This document shows, piece after piece, positions 1 to 5,186 of a stretch of DNA of 5,227 nt. The notes under the pieces are model-generated. The model was not told the origin of the DNA. It ran no database searches and saw nothing but the letters and a program-made list of their open reading frames with translations. Every line of letters begins with the position of its first letter. Within the stretch, counting starts at the first letter, position 1. A program made the translations under genes and the position numbers. The DNA lies in NCBI GenBank assembly GCA_946477805.1, contig CAMKZP010000286.1:1-5227 (forward strand), given 5' to 3'. The stretch is from an uncultured Enterobacter sp. Its GTDB lineage: Bacteria > Pseudomonadota > Gammaproteobacteria > Enterobacterales > Enterobacteriaceae.

Positions 1-709
1 CTGCGCTCAGTGACGCGTTTTTCACCTCTTTACCGGCAATGGCCTGCTGTTCCGCCGCCAGGGTTTGCACCAGATAATTTTTCTCGGCGTCTGAAATCCA
101 GCGCGCTTCCTGCGGTCGGTCGTAGACGGTGAACGCCCACAGCACCAGCACGGCAACGGACATTAAACCTTCAATGATGAACAGCCAGCGCCAGTCGAGC
201 GCGGTGATAATCCAGCCCGACAGCGGCGCGGTGACGATCCCGGCGATGGGCACAAACATGATCACAATGGCATTGGCGCGCCCGCGTTCGGCATCCGGGA
301 ACCAGTTGCTGATCATGGTGAGCACGACCGGCAGCATCCCGCCTTCCGCCACGCCGAGCAGGAAGCGCAGTGCCAGCAGCTGATACTGGTTGGTGACAAG
401 GCCCGTAAGAACCGAGATCACCGCCCAGGCAACCAGCGACCAGCCGATAAACTTTTTGCCGCTGCCGTGCACGGCAATCCTGCCGCCGGGAACCTGCAGG
501 AACAGATAGCCAATAAAGAAGATCCCGCCCGCCAGGCCCGCCATAGTGGCGGTAATGCCCAGATCTTCATCCATGCCGCCGGGCATCGCAAAGGCGATGT
601 TGACGCGGTCCATATAGGAAATAATACAGGCGATAAGAATTGGCGGAATAATTCTTAGCCAGCGCTGGCGCGGAATATTCGCATGTAGAGCTTGAGTAGA
701 AATAGTCAT
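1..709 (-). CDS. yiaX2: MFS transporter, anion:cation symporter type (YiaX2-like), 5' part only
   Basis: Inner-membrane proton-coupled uptake carrier, probably for a sugar acid of the yia pathway. Reading leftward from the ATG at 709, the frame stays open for 236 codons to the window edge, so the C-terminal half is missing here. Visible marks of the family: a Y-M-D-R-V-N-I signature in TM1 (residues 32-38), the loop-2/3 motif with G75-G76-R77 and G82-S-G-K-K86, and TM4 with R115, G119, E122 and P127 leading to W136-F-P. Six hydrophobic segments fall at about 18-40, 52-75, 87-105, 110-133, 145-168 and 172-196, followed by the start of the central loop. A GAGAG sequence lies just upstream of the start. 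The gene is 44 nt downstream of yiaL with no convincing terminator between, so it is probably cotranscribed. The MFS assignment is firm. The yiaX2 name rests on position and recalled similarity to Klebsiella and is less certain. Confidence 0.87.
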   Translation of the reverse strand, partial: MTISTQALHANIPRQRWLRIIPPILIACIISYMDRVNIAFAMPGGMDEDLGITATMAGLAGGIFFIGYLFLQVPGGRIAVHGSGKKFIGWSLVAWAVISVLTGLVTNQYQLLALRFLLGVAEGGMLPVVLTMISNWFPDAERGRANAIVIMFVPIAGIVTAPLSGWIITALDWRWLFIIEGLMSVAVLVLWAFTVYDRPQEARWISDAEKNYLVQTLAAEQQAIAGKEVKNASLSA

Positions 710-753
710 AGTTCATCTCTCAGTAATGTAACCGGAAAAAACTTTTATTATTG

Positions 754-1233
754 TTATTGCGTTGCTTTATTCATTTCGCTGACTGCCACTTTCACTACAA
801 CTTTACGAATTGCGCAGACGTTGTTTTTAATACAGGCAGGGCGGTGAACGTCCTGCGGGAAAAATATGGCATAGCTGCCGGGTATCATTTCGATAAACGA
901 TTCACCTTCGCTGTCGTGATAAAAAATAATATCCCGCTGTTCAAGCAATGATTCGCTGATTTTGTTATTACCGGTATCAATGGCGATACCGATTTTTTCT
1001 TCACCCCACGCCAGAAACTGAATATCCAGATAGCGGCGATGGACTTCAGGGCGGTTCTCGCGCGGCTCTTTTGTCGTGAGGTCGAGAACCTGGGCGAAAA
1101 TGTTGCGCCCTTCAATTTCCACGACGCCAGGCTCTAGCGTGGTGAAATCCGTTGAGCGCAGAAAATGAAGGGCTTTTTCAATCGCCAGCGGCAGGCGGCA
1201 CGGATTTGGCTGTGCAATATGTCCGAATATCAT
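754..1233 (-). CDS. yiaL: YiaL, YhcH/YjgK/YiaL family cupin-like protein
   Basis: Small cytosolic protein of 159 aa (E. coli YiaL is about 155), almost identical in its core to E. coli YiaL. The family has a cupin-like barrel. Probable metal or substrate residues visible here are E63, H65 and D70 in the stretch R61-P-E-V-H-R-R-Y-L-D70, and H130 in Q127-D-V-H-R-P. Its relative YhcH (NanQ) has been described as a sialic acid anomerase, so YiaL may interconvert ring forms of a sugar acid; that is inference. The start at 1233 is chosen because MIFGHIAQPNPCRLP matches the known N-terminus and an AAGGAG lies 6 nt upstream. The frame stays open upstream to 1410, but that part overlaps yiaK and lacks such support. 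It is the second gene of the yiaK operon, 10 nt after yiaK. Its last residues differ from those I recall for E. coli. Confidence 0.93.
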   Translation of the reverse strand: MIFGHIAQPNPCRLPLAIEKALHFLRSTDFTTLEPGVVEIEGRNIFAQVLDLTTKEPRENRPEVHRRYLDIQFLAWGEEKIGIAIDTGNNKISESLLEQRDIIFYHDSEGESFIEMIPGSYAIFFPQDVHRPACIKNNVCAIRKVVVKVAVSEMNKATQ

Positions 1234-1239
1234 GGCCCA

Positions 1240-1245
1240 CTCCTT
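1240..1245 (-). promoter_or_regulatory. yiaL ribosome binding site overlapping the yiaK stop
   Basis: On the minus strand the yiaK stop codon TAA is part of TAAGGAG, and the yiaL ATG follows 6 nt after AAGGAG. Ribosomes finishing yiaK therefore sit on the yiaL start signal, which points to translational coupling. The site also fixes the yiaL start at 1233 against the longer open frame. Confidence 0.8.
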
Positions 1246-2242
1246 ACAGAGACTGGATTTTCGCCCACACGCTGTCGTCGATGGTGATGCCGTCCCGGCG
1301 GTTCTCTTCCTGCAGGCGGGTGAACTCATGCCCGGGCAGACGCACGGCGACGCTTTCATCGGCGCGCTCTGCGGTGGTGATGAAGTCCATGATGCGCTGC
1401 AGTTTGGCATCGCGGGTTGGGCCGTCGATCAGGCGATCCACTTCAATGGCGATAAAGATCTGCGACACGCCATACTCGTCGCTGTTGTCCTGGGTCACCT
1501 CCGCCACCGATGAGCCGTCAGAGAGCAGGGTGGCGATCATGTCCAGCACAACAGACAGGCCAGATCCTTTCCAGTAGCCCATGGGCAGAATGCGGCGGTT
1601 TTTTTCAATCACGCCCGGCTCTCTGGTCAGATTACCCTCATCGTCAAAACCGCCGTCAACCGGCAATTCGCGCCCGGCCAGGCGATTCACTTCCAGCATG
1701 CCGTAGGAGAACATCGACATCGACATATCGACCATGGTGATGGGATTCGACGGGATAGCGACGATTAGCGGGTTGGTGCCGATGCAGCACGCTTTTGCTC
1801 CCCACGCGGGCATCACGGCGATAGAGTTGGTCCAGCAGATGCCGATGTAGCCCTTCTCCGCCGCCTGCCAGCCGTAGCTACCGCCGCGCATCCAGTGGTT
1901 CGCGTTACGCAGCGCCACCAGACCAATGCCGTGATCGGACGCCAGCTCGGTGGCGCGATCCATCATCTTTTTCGCTGTCAGGTTGCCGATGGAGCGTTGG
2001 GCATCCCACTGTTCGATCGCCCCTAAGGTTGTCACCCGCTTTGGCTGGGCGTCGGGAATGATGTCGCCAGCATCAAGCTGCTGAATAAAACGCGGGAAGC
2101 GGTTGACGCCGTGCGAATAGACGCCGGACTCCGTGGTGCGGGCGAACATCCCGGCGCAGGCGTCTGCGGTTTCCGCTTTCACGCCGCGGTCGAGCAGTAC
2201 CCGCCTGAACGCCGCTTTTAACTCTTCAAAGGTCACCTTCAT
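1244..2242 (-). CDS. yiaK: 2,3-diketo-L-gulonate reductase (NADH-dependent), YiaK/DlgD
   Basis: Cytosolic oxidoreductase of the LDH2/MDG2 malate/lactate dehydrogenase family. It reduces 2,3-diketo-L-gulonate to 3-keto-L-gulonate, a step in catabolism of ascorbate-derived and plant sugar acids. Its 332 aa equal the E. coli protein, and the sequence is nearly the same throughout. Visible features: the catalytic H44 in S-G-V-Y-S-H-G-V-N, the N113-A-N-H-W-M-R-G-G-S block, M173-S-M-S-M in the core, and K225-G-S-G before the C-terminal helices. The start at 2242 is backed by CAGGAG 7 nt upstream and by the family N-terminus MKVTFEELKAAF. It is the first gene of the leftward operon with yiaL and the transporter, and it diverges from yiaJ. 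From memory, E. coli has E-C-R at 151-153 where this protein has A-C-C, a small departure in an otherwise conserved stretch. Confidence 0.96.
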   Translation of the reverse strand: MKVTFEELKAAFRRVLLDRGVKAETADACAGMFARTTESGVYSHGVNRFPRFIQQLDAGDIIPDAQPKRVTTLGAIEQWDAQRSIGNLTAKKMMDRATELASDHGIGLVALRNANHWMRGGSYGWQAAEKGYIGICWTNSIAVMPAWGAKACCIGTNPLIVAIPSNPITMVDMSMSMFSYGMLEVNRLAGRELPVDGGFDDEGNLTREPGVIEKNRRILPMGYWKGSGLSVVLDMIATLLSDGSSVAEVTQDNSDEYGVSQIFIAIEVDRLIDGPTRDAKLQRIMDFITTAERADESVAVRLPGHEFTRLQEENRRDGITIDDSVWAKIQSL

Positions 2243-2288
2243 CCCGGTTCTCCTGTTCTTTTTTCGGGGTAAGTGCGCATGTTTTTTT

Positions 2289-2333
2289 ATCGCTAAATTT
2301 CACTATGCGAAATGTGATTTCAAATATAGCGAT
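2289..2333. promoter_or_regulatory. Nested dyads over the yiaK start site, probable YiaJ operator
   Basis: The outer inverted repeat has 12-bp arms, ATCGCTAAATTT (2289-2300) and AAATATAGCGAT (2322-2333), with one mismatch and a 21-nt spacer; arm centres are 33 bp apart, about three helical turns. Inside it are three alternating half sites: ATTTC at 2297, GAAAT at 2309 and ATTTC at 2317. They build ATTTCACTATGCGAAAT (2297-2313, 6 of 8 pairs symmetric), which has the look of IclR-family operators, and the perfect palindrome GAAATGTGATTTC (2309-2321). The right arm covers the yiaK -10 box, and the inner sites cover the predicted start of transcription near 2316. That is where a repressor should sit. 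Binding by YiaJ is inferred from its family and position. Which dyad is used cannot be told from sequence. Confidence 0.65.
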
Positions 2334-2351
2334 CAAATTTTGTCAGATCAA
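2323..2351 (-). promoter_or_regulatory. Sigma-70 promoter of the yiaK operon
   Basis: On the minus strand TTGATC (2351-2346) is followed after exactly 17 nt by TATATT (2328-2323). These match the -35 box at four of six and the -10 box at five of six positions. The predicted start of transcription is near 2316, giving a leader of about 73 nt before the yiaK ATG. The -10 box lies within the right arm of the dyad at 2289-2333, so a repressor bound there would block polymerase. Confidence 0.7.
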
Positions 2352-2380
2352 CGCCCTTCGTGATTTTCAAAAACGATTAA

Positions 2381-2393
2381 AATCAACTGGTTG
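2381..2393 (+). promoter_or_regulatory. IHF binding site in the yiaJ-yiaK gap
   Basis: AATCAACTGGTTG fits the IHF consensus WATCAANNNNTTR at every fixed position. It lies about 71 bp upstream of the predicted yiaK start, between the promoter and the CRP-like site, where a bend could bring CRP to polymerase. IHF and CRP control of the E. coli yiaK operon has been reported as I recall it, which supports the call. Binding here is inferred. Confidence 0.6.
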
Positions 2394-2408
2394 CGTTTTT
2401 TCTGTTGA

Positions 2409-2430
2409 GATCGTGAACTGAACCACACTT
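2409..2430. promoter_or_regulatory. CRP-like site in the yiaJ-yiaK gap
   Basis: CGTGA (2412-2416), six bases, then CCACA (2423-2427) matches the CRP core TGTGA-N6-TCACA at 8 of 10 positions, with the two mismatches at the first base of each half. Its centre is about 103.5 bp upstream of the predicted yiaK start, a spacing in phase with class I CRP activation. It also lies about 50 bp ahead of the yiaJ ATG, so it could affect yiaJ. Catabolite control suits a secondary carbon source operon. Confidence 0.5.
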
Positions 2431-2457
2431 TGCGCTACCATCAGGGCGCGATAGAAC

Positions 2458-2464
2458 AGGAGGG
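2458..2464 (+). promoter_or_regulatory. yiaJ ribosome binding site
   Basis: AGGAGGG, a strong Shine-Dalgarno sequence, ends 5 nt before the ATG at 2470 and 11 nt before the ATG at 2476. It favours 2470 as the yiaJ start over the TTG at 2467 and the ATGs at 2476 and 2491, although 2476 remains possible. Confidence 0.65.
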
Positions 2465-2469
2465 TTTTG

Positions 2470-3288
2470 ATGAGCATGAAAGAGGGCGAAATGACGCAAG
2501 AAAAAGAGAGGCCAGCGGGCAGCCAGAGCTTGTTTCGCGGCCTGATGCTGATTGAGATCCTCAGCAACTATCCGAACGGGTGCCCGCTTGCGCACTTATC
2601 CGAACTGGCGGGACTCAATAAAAGCACCGTTCACCGGCTGCTGCAGGGGCTGCAGTCGTGCGGGTATGTGACCCCGGCCCCGGCGGCGGGCAGCTATCGC
2701 CTGACCACAAAATTCATTGCCGTCGGGCAAAAGGCGCTGTCGTCGCTGAACATTATCCACGTGGCGGCACCGCACCTTGAGGCGCTGAACATTGCCACCG
2801 GCGAGACGGTGAACTTTTCCAGCCGCGAAGATGACCACGCGATCCTGATTTATAAGCTTGAGCCGACAACCGGCATGCTGCGCACGCGTGCCTATATCGG
2901 CCAGCATATGCCGCTCTACTGCTCTGCGATGGGCAAAATCTATATGGCATTTGGCCATCAGGATTACGTTGCGAGCTACTGGGAAAGCCACCAGGAACAG
3001 ATCCAACCTTTGACCCGCAACACCATCACCGAGCTGAGCGCGATGTATGATGAGCTGGCGGATATCCGCGAGAGCAGCATGGCGATGGATAAAGAGGAGA
3101 ACGAGCTGGGCGTGTCGTGCATCGCCGTGCCGGTCTTTGATATTCACGGACGCGTACCGTATGCGATCTCCATTTCGCTGTCGACGTCGCGCATGAAGCA
3201 GGTGGGCGAAAAGAATTTGCTCAAACCGCTGCGCGAAACCGCGGAAGCCATCTCAAAAGAACTGGGTTTTAACGTGCGCGAGGCGTAA
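2470..3288 (+). CDS. yiaJ: IclR-family transcriptional repressor YiaJ (PlaR)
   Basis: DNA-binding regulator of the yiaK operon, also called PlaR in E. coli. From the ATG at 2470 it is 272 aa. It has an N-terminal winged helix-turn-helix (about 18-80), with LAHLSELAGLNKSTVHRLL as helix 2 and the recognition helix (40-58), then an IclR effector domain (about 85-268) with the conserved Y150-C-S-A-M-G-K-I and G214-V-S-C-I-A-V-P-V-F-D stretches. The core is almost identical to E. coli YiaJ. The C-terminus ends at VREA and is about ten residues shorter than I recall for E. coli. The gene diverges from its target operon and is followed by ysaA after 3 nt, so the two are probably cotranscribed. Its own promoter is not clear: a weak pair, GTGAAC (2413) and TACCAT (2436), with a 17-nt spacer overlaps the CRP-like site. 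Confidence 0.95.
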   Translation: MSMKEGEMTQEKERPAGSQSLFRGLMLIEILSNYPNGCPLAHLSELAGLNKSTVHRLLQGLQSCGYVTPAPAAGSYRLTTKFIAVGQKALSSLNIIHVAAPHLEALNIATGETVNFSSREDDHAILIYKLEPTTGMLRTRAYIGQHMPLYCSAMGKIYMAFGHQDYVASYWESHQEQIQPLTRNTITELSAMYDELADIRESSMAMDKEENELGVSCIAVPVFDIHGRVPYAISISLSTSRMKQVGEKNLLKPLRETAEAISKELGFNVREA

Positions 3289-3291
3289 CAG

Positions 3292-3747
3292 ATGAACCGA
3301 TTTATCACGGCGGATCCGGCAAAATGCATTGGGTGTCGCACCTGCGAGGCGGCCTGCGCGGTGTCGCATCAGGAATTCGTCTCTGCAAACGTCTTTACGC
3401 CCCGTATTCGGGTGGTTAAAGGCGGTTCGTATACCACGGCGGTCGGCTGCCACCAGTGCGAGGATGCACCCTGTGCGAACGTGTGCCCGACGCAGGCAAT
3501 CCGCCGCTGCGCGGGGGCCTGGCAGGTGGAGCAGGCGCGCTGCATCGGGTGCAAAAGCTGTATGGTGGCCTGCCCGTTTGGGGCAATGCAGGTACGGCTG
3601 GTGGGGGATCGCGCCCAGGCGCTGAAGTGCGATTTGTGCAGCCATCGCGAGGGCGGGCCTGCCTGCGTGGAGGCGTGTCCAACCCACGCGCTGAGCTGTG
3701 TCGATCCTGCCAGATTACGCGCGGAAAGACTGCGTAACCTGGCGTAA
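3292..3747 (+). CDS. ysaA: YsaA, ferredoxin-like protein with four [4Fe-4S] cluster motifs
   Basis: Probable electron-transfer protein of 151 aa in the HydN/HycB/DmsB-like ferredoxin family. Sixteen cysteines form four sets: 12-15-18-22, 53-56-61-65, 84-87-90-94 and 113-116-125-129. The first and third are C-x2-C-x2-C-x3-C; the second and fourth have the longer spacings seen in the electron-transfer subunits of molybdenum enzymes and hydrogenases. C73 and C136 are extra. No signal peptide or membrane segment is visible, so it should be cytosolic. The partner enzyme is unknown, and none is encoded in the window. The start at 3292 follows GAGG by 8 nt and matches the family N-terminus MNRFI-AD--KCIGCRTCE. 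It lies 3 nt after yiaJ, suggesting coupled expression. It is slightly shorter than I recall for E. coli, mainly in the linker regions and the tail. Confidence 0.9.
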   Translation: MNRFITADPAKCIGCRTCEAACAVSHQEFVSANVFTPRIRVVKGGSYTTAVGCHQCEDAPCANVCPTQAIRRCAGAWQVEQARCIGCKSCMVACPFGAMQVRLVGDRAQALKCDLCSHREGGPACVEACPTHALSCVDPARLRAERLRNLA

Positions 3748-3751
3748 CGCG

Positions 3752-5008
3752 CTACTGGCCGCCTTCGCGCCAGGCGTTTTCAATCTCTTCGGCCAGAATC
3801 TTCACGCCCGCTTCGATTTTTTCCGGGTCCGGAACGTAGTTCATGCGCATGCACTGGTGCGTGTGCGGCCACGGCTTGTCCAGCCCCGGGAAGAAGTAAT
3901 CTCCCGGCACCATCAGCACGCCGCGTTTTTTCAGCCGCTGGTAGAGCAGCTCCGTGGTGATCGGCAGATCCTTAAACCACAGCCACAGGAAAATGGCCCC
4001 TTCAGGTTTGTGGATCAGGCAGCGTTCTTCCGGCAAGTAGCGGCGAAGGATCGCGATCGTCTCCTGAACGCGCTGATAGTAGAACGGCTTGATAACGTCG
4101 TTCGACAGGCGCAGCAGGTCGTTGCGTTTGATCATTTCGCACATCATTGCCGGGCCGATGCCGCCCGGCGAAAGGCTGATAATGCCGTTCATGTTGGTGA
4201 TGGCGGTGATGATTTTTTCATTGGCAATGATGATGCCGCAGCGGCTGCCCGGCAGGCCCAGCTTGGAGAGGCTCATACACAGGACGATGTTTGGGTTCCA
4301 CAGGGGGCGGGCTTCGCTGAAGATAATCCCCGGGAAGGGCACGCCGTAGGCGTTATCGATAACCAAAGGGATGCCGTGCTGATTGGCCAGTACGTCCAGC
4401 TTCATCAGCTCGTCGTCAGTGATGACGTTGCCGGTCGGGTTAGTGGGACGCGATACGCAGATCATGCCCGTCTCTTCACCGATATGAAGGTGTTCAAAAT
4501 CAACGTGGTATTTGAACTGGCCTTCCGGCAGCAGCTCGATGTTCGGGCGTGCAGAGACGAAGAGGTCTTCCTCGAGGCCGGAATCGGCGTAGCCGATGTA
4601 CTCCGGCGCCAGCGGGAACAGCACTTTTTTGGTCGTGCCGTCGGCGCGACGCCCGGCAAAGAGGTTAAACAAGTAGAAAAACGCGCTCTGGCTGCCGTTT
4701 GTCAGTGCAATATTCTGTGGTTCGATATCCCAGCCCAGCTCTTCACGCAGCATATCGGCGAGGAGTTTCAGCAGCTCGGTTTTGCCCTGAGGTCCATCGT
4801 AATTGCAGAGCGCGTCCGTCGCTTTGCCGCTTTCCAGCATCTGCGCCAGCAGCGTCTGGAAATAGGTATTCATCTCCGGGATTTGAGCCGGGTTTCCGCC
4901 GCCGAGCATGATTGCGCCCGGTGTGCGCAGCCCGTCGTTGAGATCCTCCATCAGGCGGGTAATGCCTGAATGGCGGGTAAATTTGTCGCCGAAAAGTGAA
5001 AACGTCAT
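3752..5008 (-). CDS. avtA: Valine-pyruvate aminotransferase AvtA (transaminase C)
   Basis: Cytosolic PLP-dependent class I/II aminotransferase that moves the amino group between valine and pyruvate, giving alanine and 2-ketoisovalerate, and runs in reverse for valine synthesis. The product is 418 aa (E. coli about 417) and nearly identical to the E. coli enzyme. Visible features: G36-G-G-N-P near the N-terminus, N190 in S-R-P-T-N-P-T-G, D218 and Y221 in V-I-D-N-A-Y-G, the PLP lysine K249 in S-L-S-K-L-G-L-P-G-S-R256, and R388 in C-M-R-M-N, the expected carboxylate-binding arginine. The frame is open to an ATG at 5074, but MTFSLFGDKF at 5008 matches the family start, and the upstream ATG at 5050 lies in the likely -10 box. 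No good Shine-Dalgarno precedes 5008. It converges on ysaA with 4 nt between stops and has no clear functional link to the yia genes. Confidence 0.96.
   Translation of the reverse strand: MTFSLFGDKFTRHSGITRLMEDLNDGLRTPGAIMLGGGNPAQIPEMNTYFQTLLAQMLESGKATDALCNYDGPQGKTELLKLLADMLREELGWDIEPQNIALTNGSQSAFFYLFNLFAGRRADGTTKKVLFPLAPEYIGYADSGLEEDLFVSARPNIELLPEGQFKYHVDFEHLHIGEETGMICVSRPTNPTGNVITDDELMKLDVLANQHGIPLVIDNAYGVPFPGIIFSEARPLWNPNIVLCMSLSKLGLPGSRCGIIIANEKIITAITNMNGIISLSPGGIGPAMMCEMIKRNDLLRLSNDVIKPFYYQRVQETIAILRRYLPEERCLIHKPEGAIFLWLWFKDLPITTELLYQRLKKRGVLMVPGDYFFPGLDKPWPHTHQCMRMNYVPDPEKIEAGVKILAEEIENAWREGGQ
3760..3780 (+). terminator. Possible intrinsic terminator of yiaJ-ysaA, inside the avtA 3' end
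   Basis: CGCCT (3760-3764) and AGGCG (3772-3776) form a 5-bp GC-rich stem with a 7-nt loop, followed directly by TTTT. An alternative longer-range pairing uses CCTGGCG (3738-3744) with CGCCAGG (3768-3774). The gap between the convergent stop codons is only 4 nt, so any rightward terminator must lie inside avtA. The short stem and T run make it a weak candidate. Confidence 0.35.
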
Positions 5009-5045
5009 AGCAGGTGATCTGTCGGGCTTATTATGAAAGGAGGTA

Positions 5046-5074
5046 ACCATAACGCTAGCACCGTGTTGGTGCAA
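5046..5074 (-). promoter_or_regulatory. Candidate avtA promoter
   Basis: On the minus strand TTGCAC (5074-5069) is followed after 17 nt by TATGGT (5051-5046). The match is three of six for the -35 and four of six for the -10. The predicted transcript starts near 5039, giving a leader of about 31 nt before the avtA ATG at 5008. The upstream in-frame ATG at 5050 would then not be transcribed, which supports the shorter protein. Confidence 0.45.
5057..5073. promoter_or_regulatory. NtrC-like palindrome over the avtA -35 region
   Basis: AGCACCGTGTTGGTGCA matches the NtrC enhancer consensus TGCACCANNNTGGTGCA at 12 of 14 fixed positions and has the 5-bp dyad GCACC/GGTGC. It covers the proposed -35 box and spacer of avtA. 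I see no sigma-54 promoter nearby on either strand, so if NtrC binds here it would more likely hinder than activate. Binding is inferred from the motif alone. Confidence 0.35.
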
Positions 5075-5148
5075 ATCGTCGGGTGTGGTCGGATTTGTTT
5101 TTTTATGTGGTTGGTTTGGATTTGTTTAGTGAATAGTTCTGGTGGGGC

Positions 5149-5181
5149 CCCTCACCCTGCCCTCTCCCCGGAGGCTGAGGG
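5149..5181. repeat. Degenerate C-rich hairpin repeat upstream of avtA
   Basis: CCCTCA (5149-5154) pairs with TGAGGG (5176-5181), and inside it CCTC (5161-5164) pairs with GAGG (5171-5174), giving an interrupted stem. The CCCCTCACCCTGCCCTCTCCCC stretch resembles a common intergenic C-rich hairpin repeat of enteric genomes, here apparently decayed on its right side. The family link is from memory. Confidence 0.4.
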
Positions 5182-5186
5182 ATCCC

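Noticed and set aside
129..658. Small plus-strand open frames at 129-383 and 467-658
   Set aside because: They lie opposite the truncated MFS gene, whose minus-strand frame is open throughout and has clear family motifs.
710..753. Terminator or promoter between yiaL and the transporter gene
   Set aside because: The 44 nt are A/T-rich with no stable hairpin and no convincing -35/-10 pair, so cotranscription is the simpler reading.
1234..1410. N-terminal extension of yiaL inside yiaK
   Set aside because: The extra 59 residues overlap yiaK coding sequence and look like its shifted-frame translation; the start at 1233 has a proper ribosome binding site and the family N-terminus.
1152..1577. Plus-strand open frames across yiaL and yiaK (also 1232-1513 and 1510-1740)
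   Set aside because: They are shadows of high-GC coding sequence on the other strand, with low-complexity basic translations and no family match.
2313..2328. Second CRP site at the AAATGTGA half site
   Set aside because: The other half is ATATA instead of TCACA, and the bases are better explained by the operator-like dyads.
2596..3147. Minus-strand open frame of 183 codons opposite yiaJ
   Set aside because: It is the antisense shadow of yiaJ; the plus-strand IclR protein explains the region fully.
3698..4969. Long plus-strand open frame of 423 codons opposite avtA
   Set aside because: It is the antisense shadow of avtA. Its translation has no recognisable domain, and the minus-strand product matches AvtA along its whole length.
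5009..5074. 22-residue N-terminal extension of AvtA starting at 5074 or 5050
   Set aside because: It is not part of the family, has no ribosome binding site, and would include the likely promoter -10 box.
5031..5127. Possible small plus-strand peptide after the strong AGGAGGT at 5038-5044
   Set aside because: There is no ATG, GTG or TTG at a normal distance; ATA at 5049 would be the only in-range codon, and the first GTG is about 18 nt away.
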